The translations under genes and the position numbers were made by a program. The notes under the pieces were generated by a model, which was given only the letters and a program-made list of their open reading frames with translations, did not search any database and was not told where the DNA came from. 64,000 nt of DNA from Pseudomonas sp. R76 (GTDB taxonomy: Bacteria; Pseudomonadota; Gammaproteobacteria; Pseudomonadales; Pseudomonadaceae). Of the stretch, positions 43,941 to 55,727 are shown piece by piece (position 1 is the first letter of the stretch; each line of letters starts with the position of its first letter). The stretch covers positions 4,030,001-4,094,000 of the forward strand of contig NZ_CP019428.1 in the NCBI RefSeq assembly GCF_009834565.1, written 5' to 3'.

Positions 43941-45332
43941 ATGAGTGTGATCATCGCCCTGGCAGCTCTCGCGCTGCTGATGCTGGCTGCCTACCGTGGC
44001 TACAGCGTCATCCTGTTTGCCCCCATCGCCGCCCTCGGCGCTGTCCTGTTGACCGACCCGTCCGCCGTCGCCCCTGCGTTTACCGGGGTGTTCATGGAGA
44101 AAATGGTCGGCTTTATCAAACTGTATTTCCCGGTGTTCCTGCTCGGCGCGGTGTTCGGCAAGCTGATCGAGTTGTCGGGCTTTTCGCGCTCGATTGTGGC
44201 CGCCGCGATCCGTTTGCTCGGCACGCGCCAGGCGATGCTGGTGATCGTGCTGGTCTGCGCCCTGCTCACCTACGGCGGCGTGTCGCTGTTTGTGGTGGTG
44301 TTTGCGGTATATCCGTTTGCAGCGGAGATGTTCCGCCAGAGCAATATCCCCAAGCGCCTGATCCCGGCAACCATCGCCCTCGGTGCGTTTTCGTTCACCA
44401 TGGACGCCCTGCCCGGCACGCCGCAGATCCAGAACATCATCCCCAGCACCTTCTTCAACACCACCGCCTGGGCCGCACCCTGGCTGGGCCTGATCGGCAC
44501 AATCTTCGTGTTCTGCACCGGCATGCTCTACCTGGCGCGCCAGCGCAACAAGGCCCAACGAGCCGGTGAAGGCTATGGCACCGAGCTGCGCAATGAGCCG
44601 GAAACCGCTGACAACCTCGCCCTGCCCAACCCATGGATCGCGCTGTCGCCGCTGATTCTGGTGGGCGTGATGAACCTGCTGTTCACCCACTGGATCCCGC
44701 AGTGGTACGGCAAGACCCACAGCCTCAGCCTGCCCGGCATGAGCGCGCCGGTGACCACCGAAATCGCCAAGCTCACGGCAATCTGGGCGGTGCAGGCGGC
44801 GTTGCTGGTGGGCATCGTGATGGTGCTGGTGTTTGGCTGGTCGGCGATCAAAAGCAAACTCGCCGAAGGCAGTAAAAGCGCGGTCAGCGGTGCGCTGCTG
44901 GCGGCGATGAACACCGCGTCGGAATACGGCTTTGGTGCGGTCATCGCCTCGCTGCCGGGCTTCCTGGTGCTGGCGGACTGGCTCAAGGGCATTCCCAACC
45001 CGCTGGTCAACGAAGCGATTACCGTGACCCTGCTGGCCGGCATCACCGGTTCGGCATCCGGCGGCATGAGCATCGCCTTGGCGGCAATGTCCGAGAGCTT
45101 TATTTCGGCGGCGCATGCGGCCAATATTCCCCTTGAAGTGCTGCACCGCGTCGCGGCCATGGCCAGCGGCGGCATGGACACCCTGCCCCACAACGGCGCG
45201 GTGATCACGCTGCTGGCGGTGACCGGGCTGACCCACCGCGAAGCCTACAAGGACATTTTCGGCATCACGATCATCAAGACCCTCGCGGTGTTCGTGGTGA
45301 TCGGTACTTTCTACGCCACCGGCATTGTGTGA
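43941..45332 (+). CDS. GntP-family permease, likely 3-hydroxybutyrate transporter
   Basis: 463 residues, 12 or more hydrophobic segments of the gluconate permease superfamily. Family blocks include FPVFLLGAVFGKLIELSG near 57-74, FTMDALPGTPQIQN near 152-165 and GITGSASGGMSIALAAM near 365-380. GGAG precedes the ATG. It is first in an operon with 3-hydroxybutyrate dehydrogenase 7 bp downstream and is driven by the sigma-54 promoter. Context makes 3-hydroxybutyrate, and perhaps acetoacetate, the likely substrate rather than gluconate. Confidence 0.87.
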   Translation: MSVIIALAALALLMLAAYRGYSVILFAPIAALGAVLLTDPSAVAPAFTGVFMEKMVGFIKLYFPVFLLGAVFGKLIELSGFSRSIVAAAIRLLGTRQAMLVIVLVCALLTYGGVSLFVVVFAVYPFAAEMFRQSNIPKRLIPATIALGAFSFTMDALPGTPQIQNIIPSTFFNTTAWAAPWLGLIGTIFVFCTGMLYLARQRNKAQRAGEGYGTELRNEPETADNLALPNPWIALSPLILVGVMNLLFTHWIPQWYGKTHSLSLPGMSAPVTTEIAKLTAIWAVQAALLVGIVMVLVFGWSAIKSKLAEGSKSAVSGALLAAMNTASEYGFGAVIASLPGFLVLADWLKGIPNPLVNEAITVTLLAGITGSASGGMSIALAAMSESFISAAHAANIPLEVLHRVAAMASGGMDTLPHNGAVITLLAVTGLTHREAYKDIFGITIIKTLAVFVVIGTFYATGIV

Positions 45333-45339
45333 GGTTTTC

Positions 45340-46113
45340 ATGACGACATTGAACGGCAAGACCGCCCTGGTTACCGGCTCCACCAGCGGCATCGGCTTGG
45401 GGATAGCCCTGAGCTTGGCAAAGGCCGGCGCTAACCTGATCCTCAACGGCTTCGGCGACGCCAGCGCGGTGATCGCGCAAGTGCAGGCGTTCGGCGGCAA
45501 GGTCGGCCATCACCCGGCGGACGTCAGCGACCCGGCGCAGATCGCCGACATGATCGCCTATGCCGAGCGTGAGTTCGGTGGCGTGGATATCCTGGTCAAC
45601 AACGCCGGCATTCAGCATGTGTCGGCGGTGGAAGACTTTCCGGCCGAGCGTTGGGACTCGATTATCGCGATCAATCTGTCGTCGGTGTTCCACAGCACGC
45701 GCTTGAGCCTGCCGGGCATGAAGGCCAAGGGTTGGGGGCGTATCGTTAATATTGCCTCGGTGCATGGCCTGGTCGGTTCGGTGGGCAAGGCTGCGTATGT
45801 GGCGGCCAAGCATGGCGTGATCGGTTTGACCAAGGTGGTCGGCCTGGAAACTGCGACCAGTAACGTCACCTGCAACGCCATCTGCCCGGGCTGGGTGCTG
45901 ACGCCACTGGTGCAGAAGCAGATTGATGACCGCGCAGCCAAGGGCGTCGATCCGCAGCAGGCACAGCATGACTTGCTCGCGGAGAAACAGCCGTCGCTGG
46001 AGTTTGTGACGCCGCCGCAGCTGGGTGAGTTGGTGTTGTTTTTGTGCAGTGAGGCCGGCGCGCAGGTGCGCGGGGCGGCGTGGAATATTGATGGCGGCTG
46101 GCTGGCGCAATAA
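45340..46113 (+). CDS. bdhA: D-3-hydroxybutyrate dehydrogenase
   Basis: 257 residues from the ATG at 45340 (GAGG six bases upstream). Short-chain dehydrogenase with NAD loop TGSTSGIGLGIAL near 12-24, NNAGIQH near 88-94 and the catalytic Tyr-x-x-x-Lys in AAYVAAKHG near 152-158. The IQH and TPLVQKQIDDRA segments are typical of BDH. It oxidises D-3-hydroxybutyrate to acetoacetate. It sits between permease and acetoacetyl-CoA synthetase genes, completing the route to acetoacetyl-CoA. Confidence 0.93.
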   Translation: MTTLNGKTALVTGSTSGIGLGIALSLAKAGANLILNGFGDASAVIAQVQAFGGKVGHHPADVSDPAQIADMIAYAEREFGGVDILVNNAGIQHVSAVEDFPAERWDSIIAINLSSVFHSTRLSLPGMKAKGWGRIVNIASVHGLVGSVGKAAYVAAKHGVIGLTKVVGLETATSNVTCNAICPGWVLTPLVQKQIDDRAAKGVDPQQAQHDLLAEKQPSLEFVTPPQLGELVLFLCSEAGAQVRGAAWNIDGGWLAQ

Positions 46114-46134
46114 ATACAGGCACTGAACATCAAA

Positions 46135-46223
46135 TGTGGGAGCTGGCTTGCCTGCGATAGCGGTGGGCCAGTTGACTCATTTGTCACTGATACACCGCTA
46201 TCGCAGGCAAGCCAGCTCCCACA
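46135..46223. repeat. REPIN (subtype GCTGGCTTGCCTGCGA)
   Basis: Inverted REP pair between bdhA and the ligase gene, inside what is probably one transcription unit; it may lower expression of the downstream gene. Confidence 0.9.
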
Positions 46224-46274
46224 GTTTCGACCTGTGTTGGCTGGGAGCCTGGTACAAGAACAAGAGACTCCCGC

Positions 46275-48227
<1,953 letters not shown>

Positions 48228-48370
48228 AGATGAAAGGTTTCAGCTCCCAAGCACTCATTTGAAGACAAAACCCCAATGCATGCTATTTTTCGAGGGGTAG
48301 TCAGCCGCTCCCGTCTCGCGGGATAATCGGATTTTGTTGTACTTAAAAGTGTCAGGTGTAGGGCTTTTTC

Positions 48371-50908
48371 ATGAATGGAACATCCACCGGTAGCGAAGCC
48401 GCTGCATTGATTGCGCGGCTGGACTGGGCGCAAAGCCCCCTCGGTGAGGCCAATGAATGGCCGCAAAGCCTGCGCACAGCCGTCGATATCGTGGTGCACT
48501 CACCGATGCCGATGCTGTTGCTGTGGGGCAGCCAACTCACGCAGCTCTATAACGACGGCTTCGCCAAGCTCGCGGGCAACAAACACCCCACCGCGCTCGG
48601 CCAGCCGGCGCATGAGAGCTGGCCGGAACTGGCAAGCTTCACTGCGCCGGTCTACGACGCGGTCCTCGGCGGCGAGGTGCGCACGTTCAGCGAGCAGCGC
48701 TTCGTGCTGCAACGCAACCATCGCGACACCGAGATCTGGCTCGACCTGACCTACAGCCCGGTCCGCGACGAAAGCGGCACGGTGGCCGGCATCCTGGTCA
48801 CCGCCATCGAAACCAACGAACGCCGCAGCAAAGCCCTGGAACTGCAGCAGCGCTCCGAAGACAGCCTCAAGGCCCAGCACAACAGCGAGCAGCGCCTGCA
48901 ACTGGCACTGGCGGCGACGGACGCAGTCGGCACCTGGGACTGGGATATCGGCGAAGACCGCTTTATTGCCGACGCTCACTTCGCCTACCTGCACGGCGTT
49001 GACCCGAGTGACGCGGGGCTCTTGCCGATCAGCGAGTACCTGCAAGGCGTGCACCCTGAAGACCGTGGCATGGTGGCGCGCAGCATCAAGCATTGCATCA
49101 CCTTCGGCACCGAATACGCCGAGGAATACCGCCTGCTGCAAGCCGATGGCCAGGTGCGCTGGGTGTTTGCCCGGGGCCGTTGCTACAAGGACCAACATGG
49201 CCGCCCGGCGCGCTTTTTAGGCGCCGCGCTGGACCTGACCGAGCGCAAGCACACCGAGCAGGCCCTGCGCCAAAGCCAGACCGAGCTGCAGTTGATCATC
49301 AACGCCATGCCGGTGCTGATCGGCTATGTCGATCACGAACAGCGTTTTCGCCTGAACAACAGCGCGTACCTGGAGTGGTACGGCATGACGCCGCAAGAGC
49401 TGTACGGCAAGAGCATCCGCGAAGTGCTCGGTGATGAGGTGTATGCCGGGCGCGCCGACAAGATCGCCGCCGCGCTGCGCGGCAAGGCCTGCAGCTTTAT
49501 GACCATCACGCCGCACCACGACGGCCGGCCGCGCCATGCGTTGATGAAGTACCTGCCGCGCTTCAGCAATGACGGCTCGGTGAACGGTTTCTACATCTTT
49601 GTGATCGATGAGACCGAACGCAAACTCACCGAAGAAGCCCTGCGCCACCTCAATGAAAACCTCGAAGAACGCGTGGCCCAGCGCACCCAGGCGCTGGCCG
49701 AGGCCAACCAGCGCCTGCAAAACGAGATGTTCGAACGCGAGCGCGCCGAAGACGCGCTACGCCACGCGCAGAAGATGGAAGCGGTGGGCCAGCTCACCGG
49801 CGGCATCGCCCATGACTTCAACAATATGCTCACCGGGATTATCGGCAGCCTGGACCTGATGCAGCGCTACATCGCGGCCGGGCGCAGCGACGAAATCGGC
49901 CGGTTTACCGACGCGGCGGTGTCTTCCGCCCACCGCGCGGCCGCCCTCACCCACCGGCTGCTGGCGTTCTCGCGGCGCCAGTCGCTGGACCGACGCCCGC
50001 TGGACCCCAACCAGTTGGTGGCCTCGCTGGAAGACTTGTTCCGGCGTACCAAGGGCGCGCACATCACGCTCAAAGTGGAACTGGGCCGAGATATCTGGGC
50101 GGTGAACACCGACGCCAGCCAATTGGAAAACGCCCTGTTGAACCTGGTGATCAACGCGCGCGACGCCATGCCCGACGGCGGCGAATTGCTCATCGAAACC
50201 GCCAACAGTTACCTGGACGGCACCGACATCACCACGCTGGAACCGGTCAAGGCCGGCGATTATGTGATGCTCGGCGTGAGTGACAACGGCAGCGGCATGG
50301 CGCCGAAGATTCTGGCCAAGGCGTTCGACCCGTTTTTCACCACCAAGCCCATAGGCCAAGGCACTGGCCTTGGGTTGTCGATGATCTACGGGTTTGCCCA
50401 GCAATCCGGTGGCCACGTGACCATTCAAAGCGAGCCCGGCAAAGGCACCAGCGTGCGCCTGTACCTGCCGCGCCTGCATGGCACTGCGCTGGAAAGCAGC
50501 CTGCCGGCGCACATGAGCGAAGCCCCGCTGGCCCTGGCTGGCGAAGCCGTGGTGGTGGTCGAGGACGACCCCGCCGTGCGCATGCTGGTGGTCAATGTGC
50601 TGGATGAATTGGGCTACACCGCGCACCAGGCGGCGGATGCACGCACGGCACTGCCGTTGCTGGAGTCGGATTTGCGTGTGGACCTGCTGGTGACCGATGT
50701 CGGCCTGCCGGGCATGAACGGCCGCCAATTGGCGGAAATCGCCCGCCAGCACCGGCCCGGCCTGCAAGTGTTGTTCATGACCGGTTACGCCGAAAAAGCC
50801 GCCGAACGCCAGGGTTTCCTTGAAGACGGCATGGACATGGTGGCCAAGCCGTTCTCCATCGACCTGCTGGCGACGAAAATCCGCAGCATGATCAACGTTG
50901 ACGAATGA
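48371..50908 (+). CDS. Hybrid sensor histidine kinase with PAS domains and receiver
   Basis: 845 residues, no membrane segments, so cytoplasmic. Residues 15-150 are a PAS-like domain starting with the [19 protein letters not shown] motif found in many soluble kinases. PAS domains follow at 175-295 and 305-420, then a coiled coil ([19 protein letters not shown]). HisKA has His481 in [10 protein letters not shown], and the ATPase domain shows [16 protein letters not shown] and GTGLGLSM. A receiver domain has acceptor Asp776 in [12 protein letters not shown]. No response-regulator gene adjoins it, so output is probably via phosphotransfer. The 143 bp before it holds only its presumed promoter. 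Confidence 0.93.
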   Translation: MNGTSTGSEAAALIARLDWAQSPLGEANEWPQSLRTAVDIVVHSPMPMLLLWGSQLTQLYNDGFAKLAGNKHPTALGQPAHESWPELASFTAPVYDAVLGGEVRTFSEQRFVLQRNHRDTEIWLDLTYSPVRDESGTVAGILVTAIETNERRSKALELQQRSEDSLKAQHNSEQRLQLALAATDAVGTWDWDIGEDRFIADAHFAYLHGVDPSDAGLLPISEYLQGVHPEDRGMVARSIKHCITFGTEYAEEYRLLQADGQVRWVFARGRCYKDQHGRPARFLGAALDLTERKHTEQALRQSQTELQLIINAMPVLIGYVDHEQRFRLNNSAYLEWYGMTPQELYGKSIREVLGDEVYAGRADKIAAALRGKACSFMTITPHHDGRPRHALMKYLPRFSNDGSVNGFYIFVIDETERKLTEEALRHLNENLEERVAQRTQALAEANQRLQNEMFERERAEDALRHAQKMEAVGQLTGGIAHDFNNMLTGIIGSLDLMQRYIAAGRSDEIGRFTDAAVSSAHRAAALTHRLLAFSRRQSLDRRPLDPNQLVASLEDLFRRTKGAHITLKVELGRDIWAVNTDASQLENALLNLVINARDAMPDGGELLIETANSYLDGTDITTLEPVKAGDYVMLGVSDNGSGMAPKILAKAFDPFFTTKPIGQGTGLGLSMIYGFAQQSGGHVTIQSEPGKGTSVRLYLPRLHGTALESSLPAHMSEAPLALAGEAVVVVEDDPAVRMLVVNVLDELGYTAHQAADARTALPLLESDLRVDLLVTDVGLPGMNGRQLAEIARQHRPGLQVLFMTGYAEKAAERQGFLEDGMDMVAKPFSIDLLATKIRSMINVDE

Positions 50909-50958
50909 GTTCAGGCATAATCGCGCGCCCTTCCGTTTGACCGTTGCAAGGTAACAAC

Positions 50959-51234
50959 ATGAAAGCCCAAGCCCGTCACATCCTGGTCAAGACCAGTGAA
51001 GAAGCCGAACAGCTCAAGCAGCGCATTGCCAAGGGCGAAGCGTTTGATGTGCTGGCCAAGAAATACTCGACCTGCCCGTCCGGCAAGCGCGGCGGTGATT
51101 TGGGTGAAGTGCGGCCAGGGCAGATGGTCGGGGCGATTGATGCGGTGATCTTCAAGAAGCCGGTGAAGGTGGTGCATGGGCCGATCAAGAGCAAGTTTGG
51201 GTATCACTTGGTGCAGGTGTTTTACCGCGACTGA
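50959..51234 (+). CDS. Second parvulin-type peptidyl-prolyl isomerase
   Basis: 91 residues from the ATG at 50959 with AAGG upstream. Single parvulin domain: ARHILVKTSEEAEQLKQRI, CPSGKRGGDLGEVRPGQMV and GPIKSKFGYHLVQVFYRD. It is about 45% alike by eye to the ppiC product at 36168 and more basic. Like that protein it lacks a signal peptide. It follows the sensor kinase gene by 50 bp and may share its transcript. Confidence 0.92.
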   Translation: MKAQARHILVKTSEEAEQLKQRIAKGEAFDVLAKKYSTCPSGKRGGDLGEVRPGQMVGAIDAVIFKKPVKVVHGPIKSKFGYHLVQVFYRD

Positions 51235-51235
51235 C

Positions 51236-51292
51236 CAGAGAGCGGACGCGGAGCGTCCGGTGAGGCATTCCCACGCGGAGCGTGGGAACGAT
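51236..51292. repeat. REP element, GTGGGAACGATC family
   Basis: Contains GCGGACGCGGAGCGTCCG and TTCCCACGCGGAGCGTGGGAACGATC-type hairpins, the same family as at 42116 and 54421. Confidence 0.8.
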
Positions 51293-51293
51293 C

Positions 51294-51371
51294 AAGCCAG
51301 CTCCCACAGTTGAGCGCATTTCAACTGGAGGAATGCAGTCAAATGTGGGAGCTGGCTTGCCTGCGAACCGC
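51294..51371. repeat. Outward-facing REP pair
   Basis: GCCAGCTCCCACA at 51296-51308 and TGTGGGAGCTGGCTTGCCTGCGAA at 51344-51367 enclose about 35 bp. The first unit is truncated at its junction with the preceding GTGGGAAC-type element. It is close to the end of the KDG kinase gene. Confidence 0.75.
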
Positions 51372-51384
51372 CGCAGGCGGCCAT

Positions 51385-52290
51385 TCACCGCGCAATCAAA
51401 GCCCCGGGCACCTGAATCACCCGGCTCGCCAACCGATGCCCAGCCAAGGCCGCCTCCTCAGGTGACTGACCTTTCAGCCGACTGGCCAGATACGCCGCAC
51501 TGAACGAATCCCCCGCCGCCGTGGTGTCCACCACCTTCTCGACCTTCAACGCCGGTACGGCAAAACGCTCGCCGTCACAGCGGATCAAGCATTCATCTGC
51601 ACCGCGCTTGAGTACCACTTCGGCAATCGCCGGGTACGCCGCAAACACCTGTTCGCTGTCGGCATAGCCAAACAACGCACGTTCGTCGTCTTCGGTCAGC
51701 AAGGCGATATCCACCTCGGCCAACACCGCGTGATACGCCGCGCGCGCCGCTTCGACGCTGGCCCATAAACGCGGCCGGTAGTTATTGTCGAACACCACCT
51801 TGCCGCCGCGCCGGCGGGTTTCGATCAGGGTGTGCAGTAAACGCGCGCGCCCGACTTCACCGAGTACCGCCAGGGTGATGCCGCTGAAATACACCACGTC
51901 GTAACCCGGCAAAGCCGCCAGGATCGGCTCGGCGGCCGGGGTGGTGAAGCAGTCGCGCACGGCGGCTTCGTTGCGCCAGTAGAGGAATTTGCGCTCGCCG
52001 TTGGCGTCGGTCTGGATGCAGTACAAACCGGGTAGACGGCCGGGCAAGCGTTGGACCATGCCCAGGCCGAGGCCTTCGTCGGTCCATTGTTGGCACATGG
52101 CATCGCTGAAGCTGTCATCGCCCAGGGCGGTGACGTAGTCGACCGTGCCGACGCTGCCCAATTCGCGGCGCAGGTAGACGGCTGCGTTGAGGGTGTCGCC
52201 GCCGAAGCTCTGCTGCAGGCTGCCGTCGGCGCGGTGTTGGAGTTCGATCATGCATTCGCCGATGAGGGCGATGCGCGGTTGTGTGTTCAT
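51385..52290 (-). CDS. kdgK: 2-keto-3-deoxygluconate kinase (PfkB family)
   Basis: 301 residues from the ATG at 52290. Ribokinase-like sugar kinase with N-terminal IALIGECMIEL, a substrate-binding SFGGDTLNAAVYLRRE near 28-43 and the C-terminal PfkB motif DTTAAGDSFSAAY near 255-267 holding the catalytic Asp. GECMIEL and GGDTLNAA are typical of KDG kinases, which make 2-keto-3-deoxy-6-phosphogluconate for the Entner-Doudoroff pathway. It is the last gene of a minus-strand set with a DSD1-family lyase and IclR regulator. Confidence 0.88.
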   Translation of the reverse strand: MNTQPRIALIGECMIELQHRADGSLQQSFGGDTLNAAVYLRRELGSVGTVDYVTALGDDSFSDAMCQQWTDEGLGLGMVQRLPGRLPGLYCIQTDANGERKFLYWRNEAAVRDCFTTPAAEPILAALPGYDVVYFSGITLAVLGEVGRARLLHTLIETRRRGGKVVFDNNYRPRLWASVEAARAAYHAVLAEVDIALLTEDDERALFGYADSEQVFAAYPAIAEVVLKRGADECLIRCDGERFAVPALKVEKVVDTTAAGDSFSAAYLASRLKGQSPEEAALAGHRLASRVIQVPGALIAR

Positions 52291-52320
52291 GCCTGGGTCT
52301 CTCGGTGTTCTGGAGGGCCT

Positions 52321-52404
52321 CTTCGCGAGCAAGCCCGCTCCCACATTTGATTGCATTTCAACTGAAGGAACTCGGTCGAATGTGGGAGCGGGCTTGCTCG
52401 CGAA
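52321..52404. repeat. Outward-facing REP pair
   Basis: TTCGCGAGCAAGCCCGCTCCCACA and its complement face away from each other across about 36 bp, the reverse arrangement of the usual REPIN. It separates the lyase and kinase genes. Spacer text TTGCATTTCAACTGAAGGAA resembles that of the pair at 51294. Confidence 0.85.
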
Positions 52405-52418
52405 GGGCGCGACGCGGT

Positions 52419-53627
52419 TTAGAAACAGGTATGCAAGGACTCGATCACCTGCAACTGCTCATCCACCAGGCAGCCCACTTGCCATTTGTCGAAGGTCAGG
52501 CACGGGTGCGAGGTGCCGAAGGAGATGATGTCGCCGATACGCAGTTCAACCCCCGGCGCCACGCTCATGAACGCGTGCTGGTCCATCACTGCCGTGACCT
52601 TGCACGCGGTGACGTCATCGCCTTCGGCCGGCAGAATCCCGGCCTTGTAGCGCTTGAGCGGCACCGGCAGGCCGGCGTCGTAGGCGACGTCGCGCTTGCC
52701 CAGGGCAATCACCGCAAAGCCCGGCTCTGGCAACGATTGCACATGCGCCCAGACTTCCAGCGCCGGGCGCAGGCCTTCGTTGAGGTCGCTGCGGCGGTCG
52801 AGCACGCAGCATTGCGCTTCTTTATAGATGCCGTGGTCGTGGGCCACGTAGCTGCCAGGTCGCAGCACACTGAGGAAGCGGCCGGCAGCGTTTTGTGCTT
52901 CAAACGACTCGGCGATCAGGTCATACCAGGCCGAGCCCGAGGCGGTGATGATCGGCTTGGGCAGGTCGAAAGAACCATTGTTTTGCAGGTCCACTGCCAG
53001 ACGCACCAGGCTGGCGGCGAAGTCGCGGATGCCGCTGACGGCGTGTTCGCCGTGGATCACGCCTTCGTAGCCTTCAATACCGGTAAGGGCCAGGGCTGGC
53101 TGGGCCTTGATCGCCTTGGCCAGCTCGCGCACTTCCTGCTCACTGCGGCAACCGCAACGGCCGCCGACCACGCCGTACTCGATCATCACGTTCAGGCGCA
53201 GGCCGCGGGCGGCGAAGAACAGACCGAGGTCGGCGACGTTGTCCGGGTGATCGACCATGCAGTGGAAGTCAAAATCCTTGTCGGCCAACAAATCGGCAAT
53301 CAACGCCATGTTCGGCGCGCCGACCAGTTGGTTGGCCATCAATACGCGGCGCACGCCACCGGCATAAGCGGCGCGGGTTTGCACCGCGTTAGCCAGGGTG
53401 ATGCCCCAGGCGCCGGCTTCGATCTGGCGTTGGAACAGTGCCGGCATCATGCTGGTTTTGCCGTGGGGCGCGAGTTCTGCGCCGCTGTTGCTGACGAATG
53501 CCTGCATCCAGCGAATGTTGTGTTCCAGGGCGTCGCGGTGCAGCACCAGGGCCGGTAGGCTGACGTCGCGGACCAGGTGGGCGCCAACGGCGGCGGCGCC
53601 TTTTTCAACGGCATTGAGGGCAGACAT
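52419..53627 (-). CDS. PLP-dependent DSD1/D-threonine aldolase-family lyase (candidate D-glucosaminate dehydratase)
   Basis: 402 residues. Alanine-racemase-type barrel with PLP lysine Lys57 in APHGKTSMMP, GIEGYEG near 190, the phosphate-contacting ASGSAWYDL near 235 and a C-terminal beta domain with metal ligands in SFGTSHPCLTFDKW. The family includes D-serine dehydratase, D-threonine aldolase and, from Pseudomonas fluorescens, PLP-dependent D-glucosaminate dehydratase. Neighbouring KDG kinase favours the last: D-glucosaminate to 2-keto-3-deoxygluconate plus ammonia. Eight bp separate it from the IclR gene upstream. D-amino acid deaminase is the alternative. Confidence 0.85.
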   Translation of the reverse strand: MSALNAVEKGAAAVGAHLVRDVSLPALVLHRDALEHNIRWMQAFVSNSGAELAPHGKTSMMPALFQRQIEAGAWGITLANAVQTRAAYAGGVRRVLMANQLVGAPNMALIADLLADKDFDFHCMVDHPDNVADLGLFFAARGLRLNVMIEYGVVGGRCGCRSEQEVRELAKAIKAQPALALTGIEGYEGVIHGEHAVSGIRDFAASLVRLAVDLQNNGSFDLPKPIITASGSAWYDLIAESFEAQNAAGRFLSVLRPGSYVAHDHGIYKEAQCCVLDRRSDLNEGLRPALEVWAHVQSLPEPGFAVIALGKRDVAYDAGLPVPLKRYKAGILPAEGDDVTACKVTAVMDQHAFMSVAPGVELRIGDIISFGTSHPCLTFDKWQVGCLVDEQLQVIESLHTCF

Positions 53628-53635
53628 AAAAACTC

Positions 53636-54400
53636 CTATTCGTTGATGCGACGGGCCAGGTTGTTGGCGCTGTCGATCAACACCCGGCGATAGTCGTTGT
53701 AATTTTTAATCGCGTCGGCGCGCGGGGCGACGATGCACAAGGTTGCGATGCTGATGCCTTGCGCGTCCCGCACCGGGGCGGCGAAGCAATGGGTAAAGGT
53801 GTCGGCCACACTGTCGAAAGAGAAGAACCCGTCGAGGGTGGCCTGACGGATTTGCGCCAGGAACGTTTCCAACGGCAGGCGCTGGCCGTCCGGCAGGATG
53901 AAGTCGTCGTAGTCGATCAGGTCGATGATTTGCTGGTCACTCAAGTGCCCCAGCAGCAGGCGCCCGGAAGCTGTCCACGGGATTGGCGCGTTTTCGCCGA
54001 TGTCCGACGAGATGCGAAAATGCCGCTCGCCTTCGCGCATCAGCGCCACCGTATATTTGCGCCCGTTGAGCAGGCACATCTGCGCGGTTTCGTGGGTTTG
54101 GCTGACGATTTCCTGCAAGGCGTGGTCGGCCTCGCGGGTCAGGTCGAAATGGCGCAGGTGCGCCTGGCCGAGGAAGTACAGCTGGCGGCCGAGGTAGACG
54201 TGGCCGTCCTTGCCCACCGTTTCGAGGATGCGCCGTTCAAGCAACGAGGCGACCAGTTCGTAGACGGTGGATTTGGGGCTGCCGATGCCGCTGGCAATAT
54301 CATTCGGGCGCAGGGGCTGGCCGATTTCCTTGAGAAAATCGAGGATATCGAATGCACGGTCCAGTCCTTTGGCGCGGCGTTTGATGGTGTCTTCGGTCAT
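53636..54400 (-). CDS. IclR-family transcriptional regulator
   Basis: 254 residues from the ATG at 54400. Residues 10-70 form the winged helix-turn-helix (LDRAFDILDFLKEIGQPLRPNDIASGIGSPKSTVYELV), residues 80-250 the GAF-like effector domain (MCLLNGRKYTVALMREGERH, IPWTASGRLLLGHL). It is followed 8 bp later by the lyase gene and probably controls the cluster of lyase, kinase, RidA and ABC importer genes. A palindrome before the binding-protein gene is a candidate operator. Confidence 0.9.
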   Translation of the reverse strand: MTEDTIKRRAKGLDRAFDILDFLKEIGQPLRPNDIASGIGSPKSTVYELVASLLERRILETVGKDGHVYLGRQLYFLGQAHLRHFDLTREADHALQEIVSQTHETAQMCLLNGRKYTVALMREGERHFRISSDIGENAPIPWTASGRLLLGHLSDQQIIDLIDYDDFILPDGQRLPLETFLAQIRQATLDGFFSFDSVADTFTHCFAAPVRDAQGISIATLCIVAPRADAIKNYNDYRRVLIDSANNLARRINE

Positions 54401-54420
54401 GGCAGTAGTCGGTCTCTGTT

Positions 54421-54528
54421 GATCGTTCCCACGCTCTGCGTGGGAACGCATACCGTGACGCTCTGCGTCACAGAAGCGGACGCAGAGCGTCCAGGGCGGC
54501 GTTCCCACGCAGAGCGTGGGAACGATCG
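54421..54528. repeat. REP element, GTGGGAACGATC family
   Basis: Begins GATCGTTCCCACGCTCTGCG and ends GCAGAGCGTGGGAACGATCG, with internal GTGACGCTCTGCGTCAC and CGGACGCAGAGCGTCC palindromes. It lies between ridA-like and iclR-like genes of the same strand. Confidence 0.88.
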
Positions 54529-54543
54529 TTTAGGCAGCCATCT

Positions 54544-54930
54544 TTACTTCTTCTTGTAGGCCACGCAATCGATCTCGACCTTGCAGTCCACCATCATGTT
54601 GGCCTGCACACAGGCGCGCGCCGGGGCGTGTTCGGGGGTGAAGTATTCGCCGAAGACTTTGTTGAAACTCCAGAAGTCCCGTGGGTCTTCCAGCCATACA
54701 CCGACGCGCACCACGTCTTTGAGTTCGTAGCCGGCCTCTTCCAGAATCGCCACCACGTTGCGCATGGTCTGGCGGGTTTGCTCGACGATGCCGCCGTTGA
54801 TGATTTCACCGTCGACTGCCGGCACCTGGCCCGAGACGTAGAGCCAGCCGTCCGCTTCCACCGCGCGGGCGAAAGGACGAGGTTGGCCACCGCCGGCGGT
54901 GCTGCCGGTGCCGTAACGAGTAATGCTCAT
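54544..54930 (-). CDS. RidA-family imine/enamine deaminase
   Basis: 128 residues, complete RidA/YjgF/UK114 domain, normally a trimer that hydrolyses reactive enamines and imines such as 2-aminoacrylate. The key Arg105 is present in HAPARACVQA, with WLYVSGQVPAVDGEI near 29-43 and the C-terminal VEIDCVAYKKK. It directly follows the ABC transporter genes and lies near a PLP lyase whose product leaves as an enamine, so it probably speeds release of ammonia and protects PLP enzymes. Confidence 0.92.
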   Translation of the reverse strand: MSITRYGTGSTAGGGQPRPFARAVEADGWLYVSGQVPAVDGEIINGGIVEQTRQTMRNVVAILEEAGYELKDVVRVGVWLEDPRDFWSFNKVFGEYFTPEHAPARACVQANMMVDCKVEIDCVAYKKK

Positions 54931-54944
54931 AAAGTTGCTCCTGA

Positions 54945-55727
54945 TTAAAAACGAATGTTCTTCAAAAATTCCGCCAGGCGCGGCGATTGTGGGCGTTCGA
55001 AGATGTCTTTCGACGTGCCCTGCTCTTCAATGCGGCCCTGGTTCATGAATACGATCTTGTCCGACACTTCGTAGGCAAAACGCATTTCGTGGGTGACCAG
55101 CAACATGGTCATGCCCTCTTCCGCCAAGCCCTTGATCACGCTGAGCACTTCACCCACCAACTCGGGGTCGAGGGCCGAGGTGACTTCGTCGAACAGCATG
55201 AGGCTGGGGTTCATCGCAATCGCACGGGCAATCGCCACGCGCTGTTGCTGGCCGCCGGAGAGCTGGCCCGGGAAGTGGTTGCGCCGCTCCAGCAGGCCGA
55301 CGCGGTCCAGCCATTTTTCCGCCAGGGCCACGGCTTCGTCCTTGCCCATCTTCTTGACCTTGAGCAAGCCGAGGGTGACGTTTTGCAACGCGGTAAGGTG
55401 CGGGAACAGGTTGAATTGCTGGAACGCCATGCCGGTCATCGCGCGGTGCTGGGCAATCACGCGCTCGGGGTGACGCACGCGCTTGCCGGCGATTTCGCTG
55501 TAGCCGATGGACTCGCCGTCCAGGGTGATCTGGCCGCCCTGGAATTCTTCCAGCAGGTTGACGCAACGCAGCAGCGTGGTCTTGCCCGAGCCGCTGGAGC
55601 CGATCAACGTCACCACGTTGCCGCGCTGCATGGACAGGTCGACGCCCTTGAGCACTTCTACCTGGCCGTACTGTTTACGCAGGCCGCGAATGTTCAGCAG
55701 CGGTTGGTTAGTTTGAGGTTGGTTCAT
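54945..55727 (-). CDS. Polar amino acid ABC transporter ATP-binding protein
   Basis: 260 residues. ATPase of the GlnQ/HisP group: Walker [14 protein letters not shown] near 38-50, signature [16 protein letters not shown] near 155-170, Walker [15 protein letters not shown] near 175-188 and switch His in VTHEMRFA. It energises the two permeases encoded upstream. The ATG overlaps the permease stop by 4 bp, and ridA-like follows after 14 bp. Confidence 0.95.
   Translation of the reverse strand: MNQPQTNQPLLNIRGLRKQYGQVEVLKGVDLSMQRGNVVTLIGSSGSGKTTLLRCVNLLEEFQGGQITLDGESIGYSEIAGKRVRHPERVIAQHRAMTGMAFQQFNLFPHLTALQNVTLGLLKVKKMGKDEAVALAEKWLDRVGLLERRNHFPGQLSGGQQQRVAIARAIAMNPSLMLFDEVTSALDPELVGEVLSVIKGLAEEGMTMLLVTHEMRFAYEVSDKIVFMNQGRIEEQGTSKDIFERPQSPRLAEFLKNIRF

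Noticed and set aside
43902-45500. 532-codon minus-strand frame opposite the GntP-family permease
   Set aside because: His/Gln/Arg-rich shadow of a clearly conserved permease gene.
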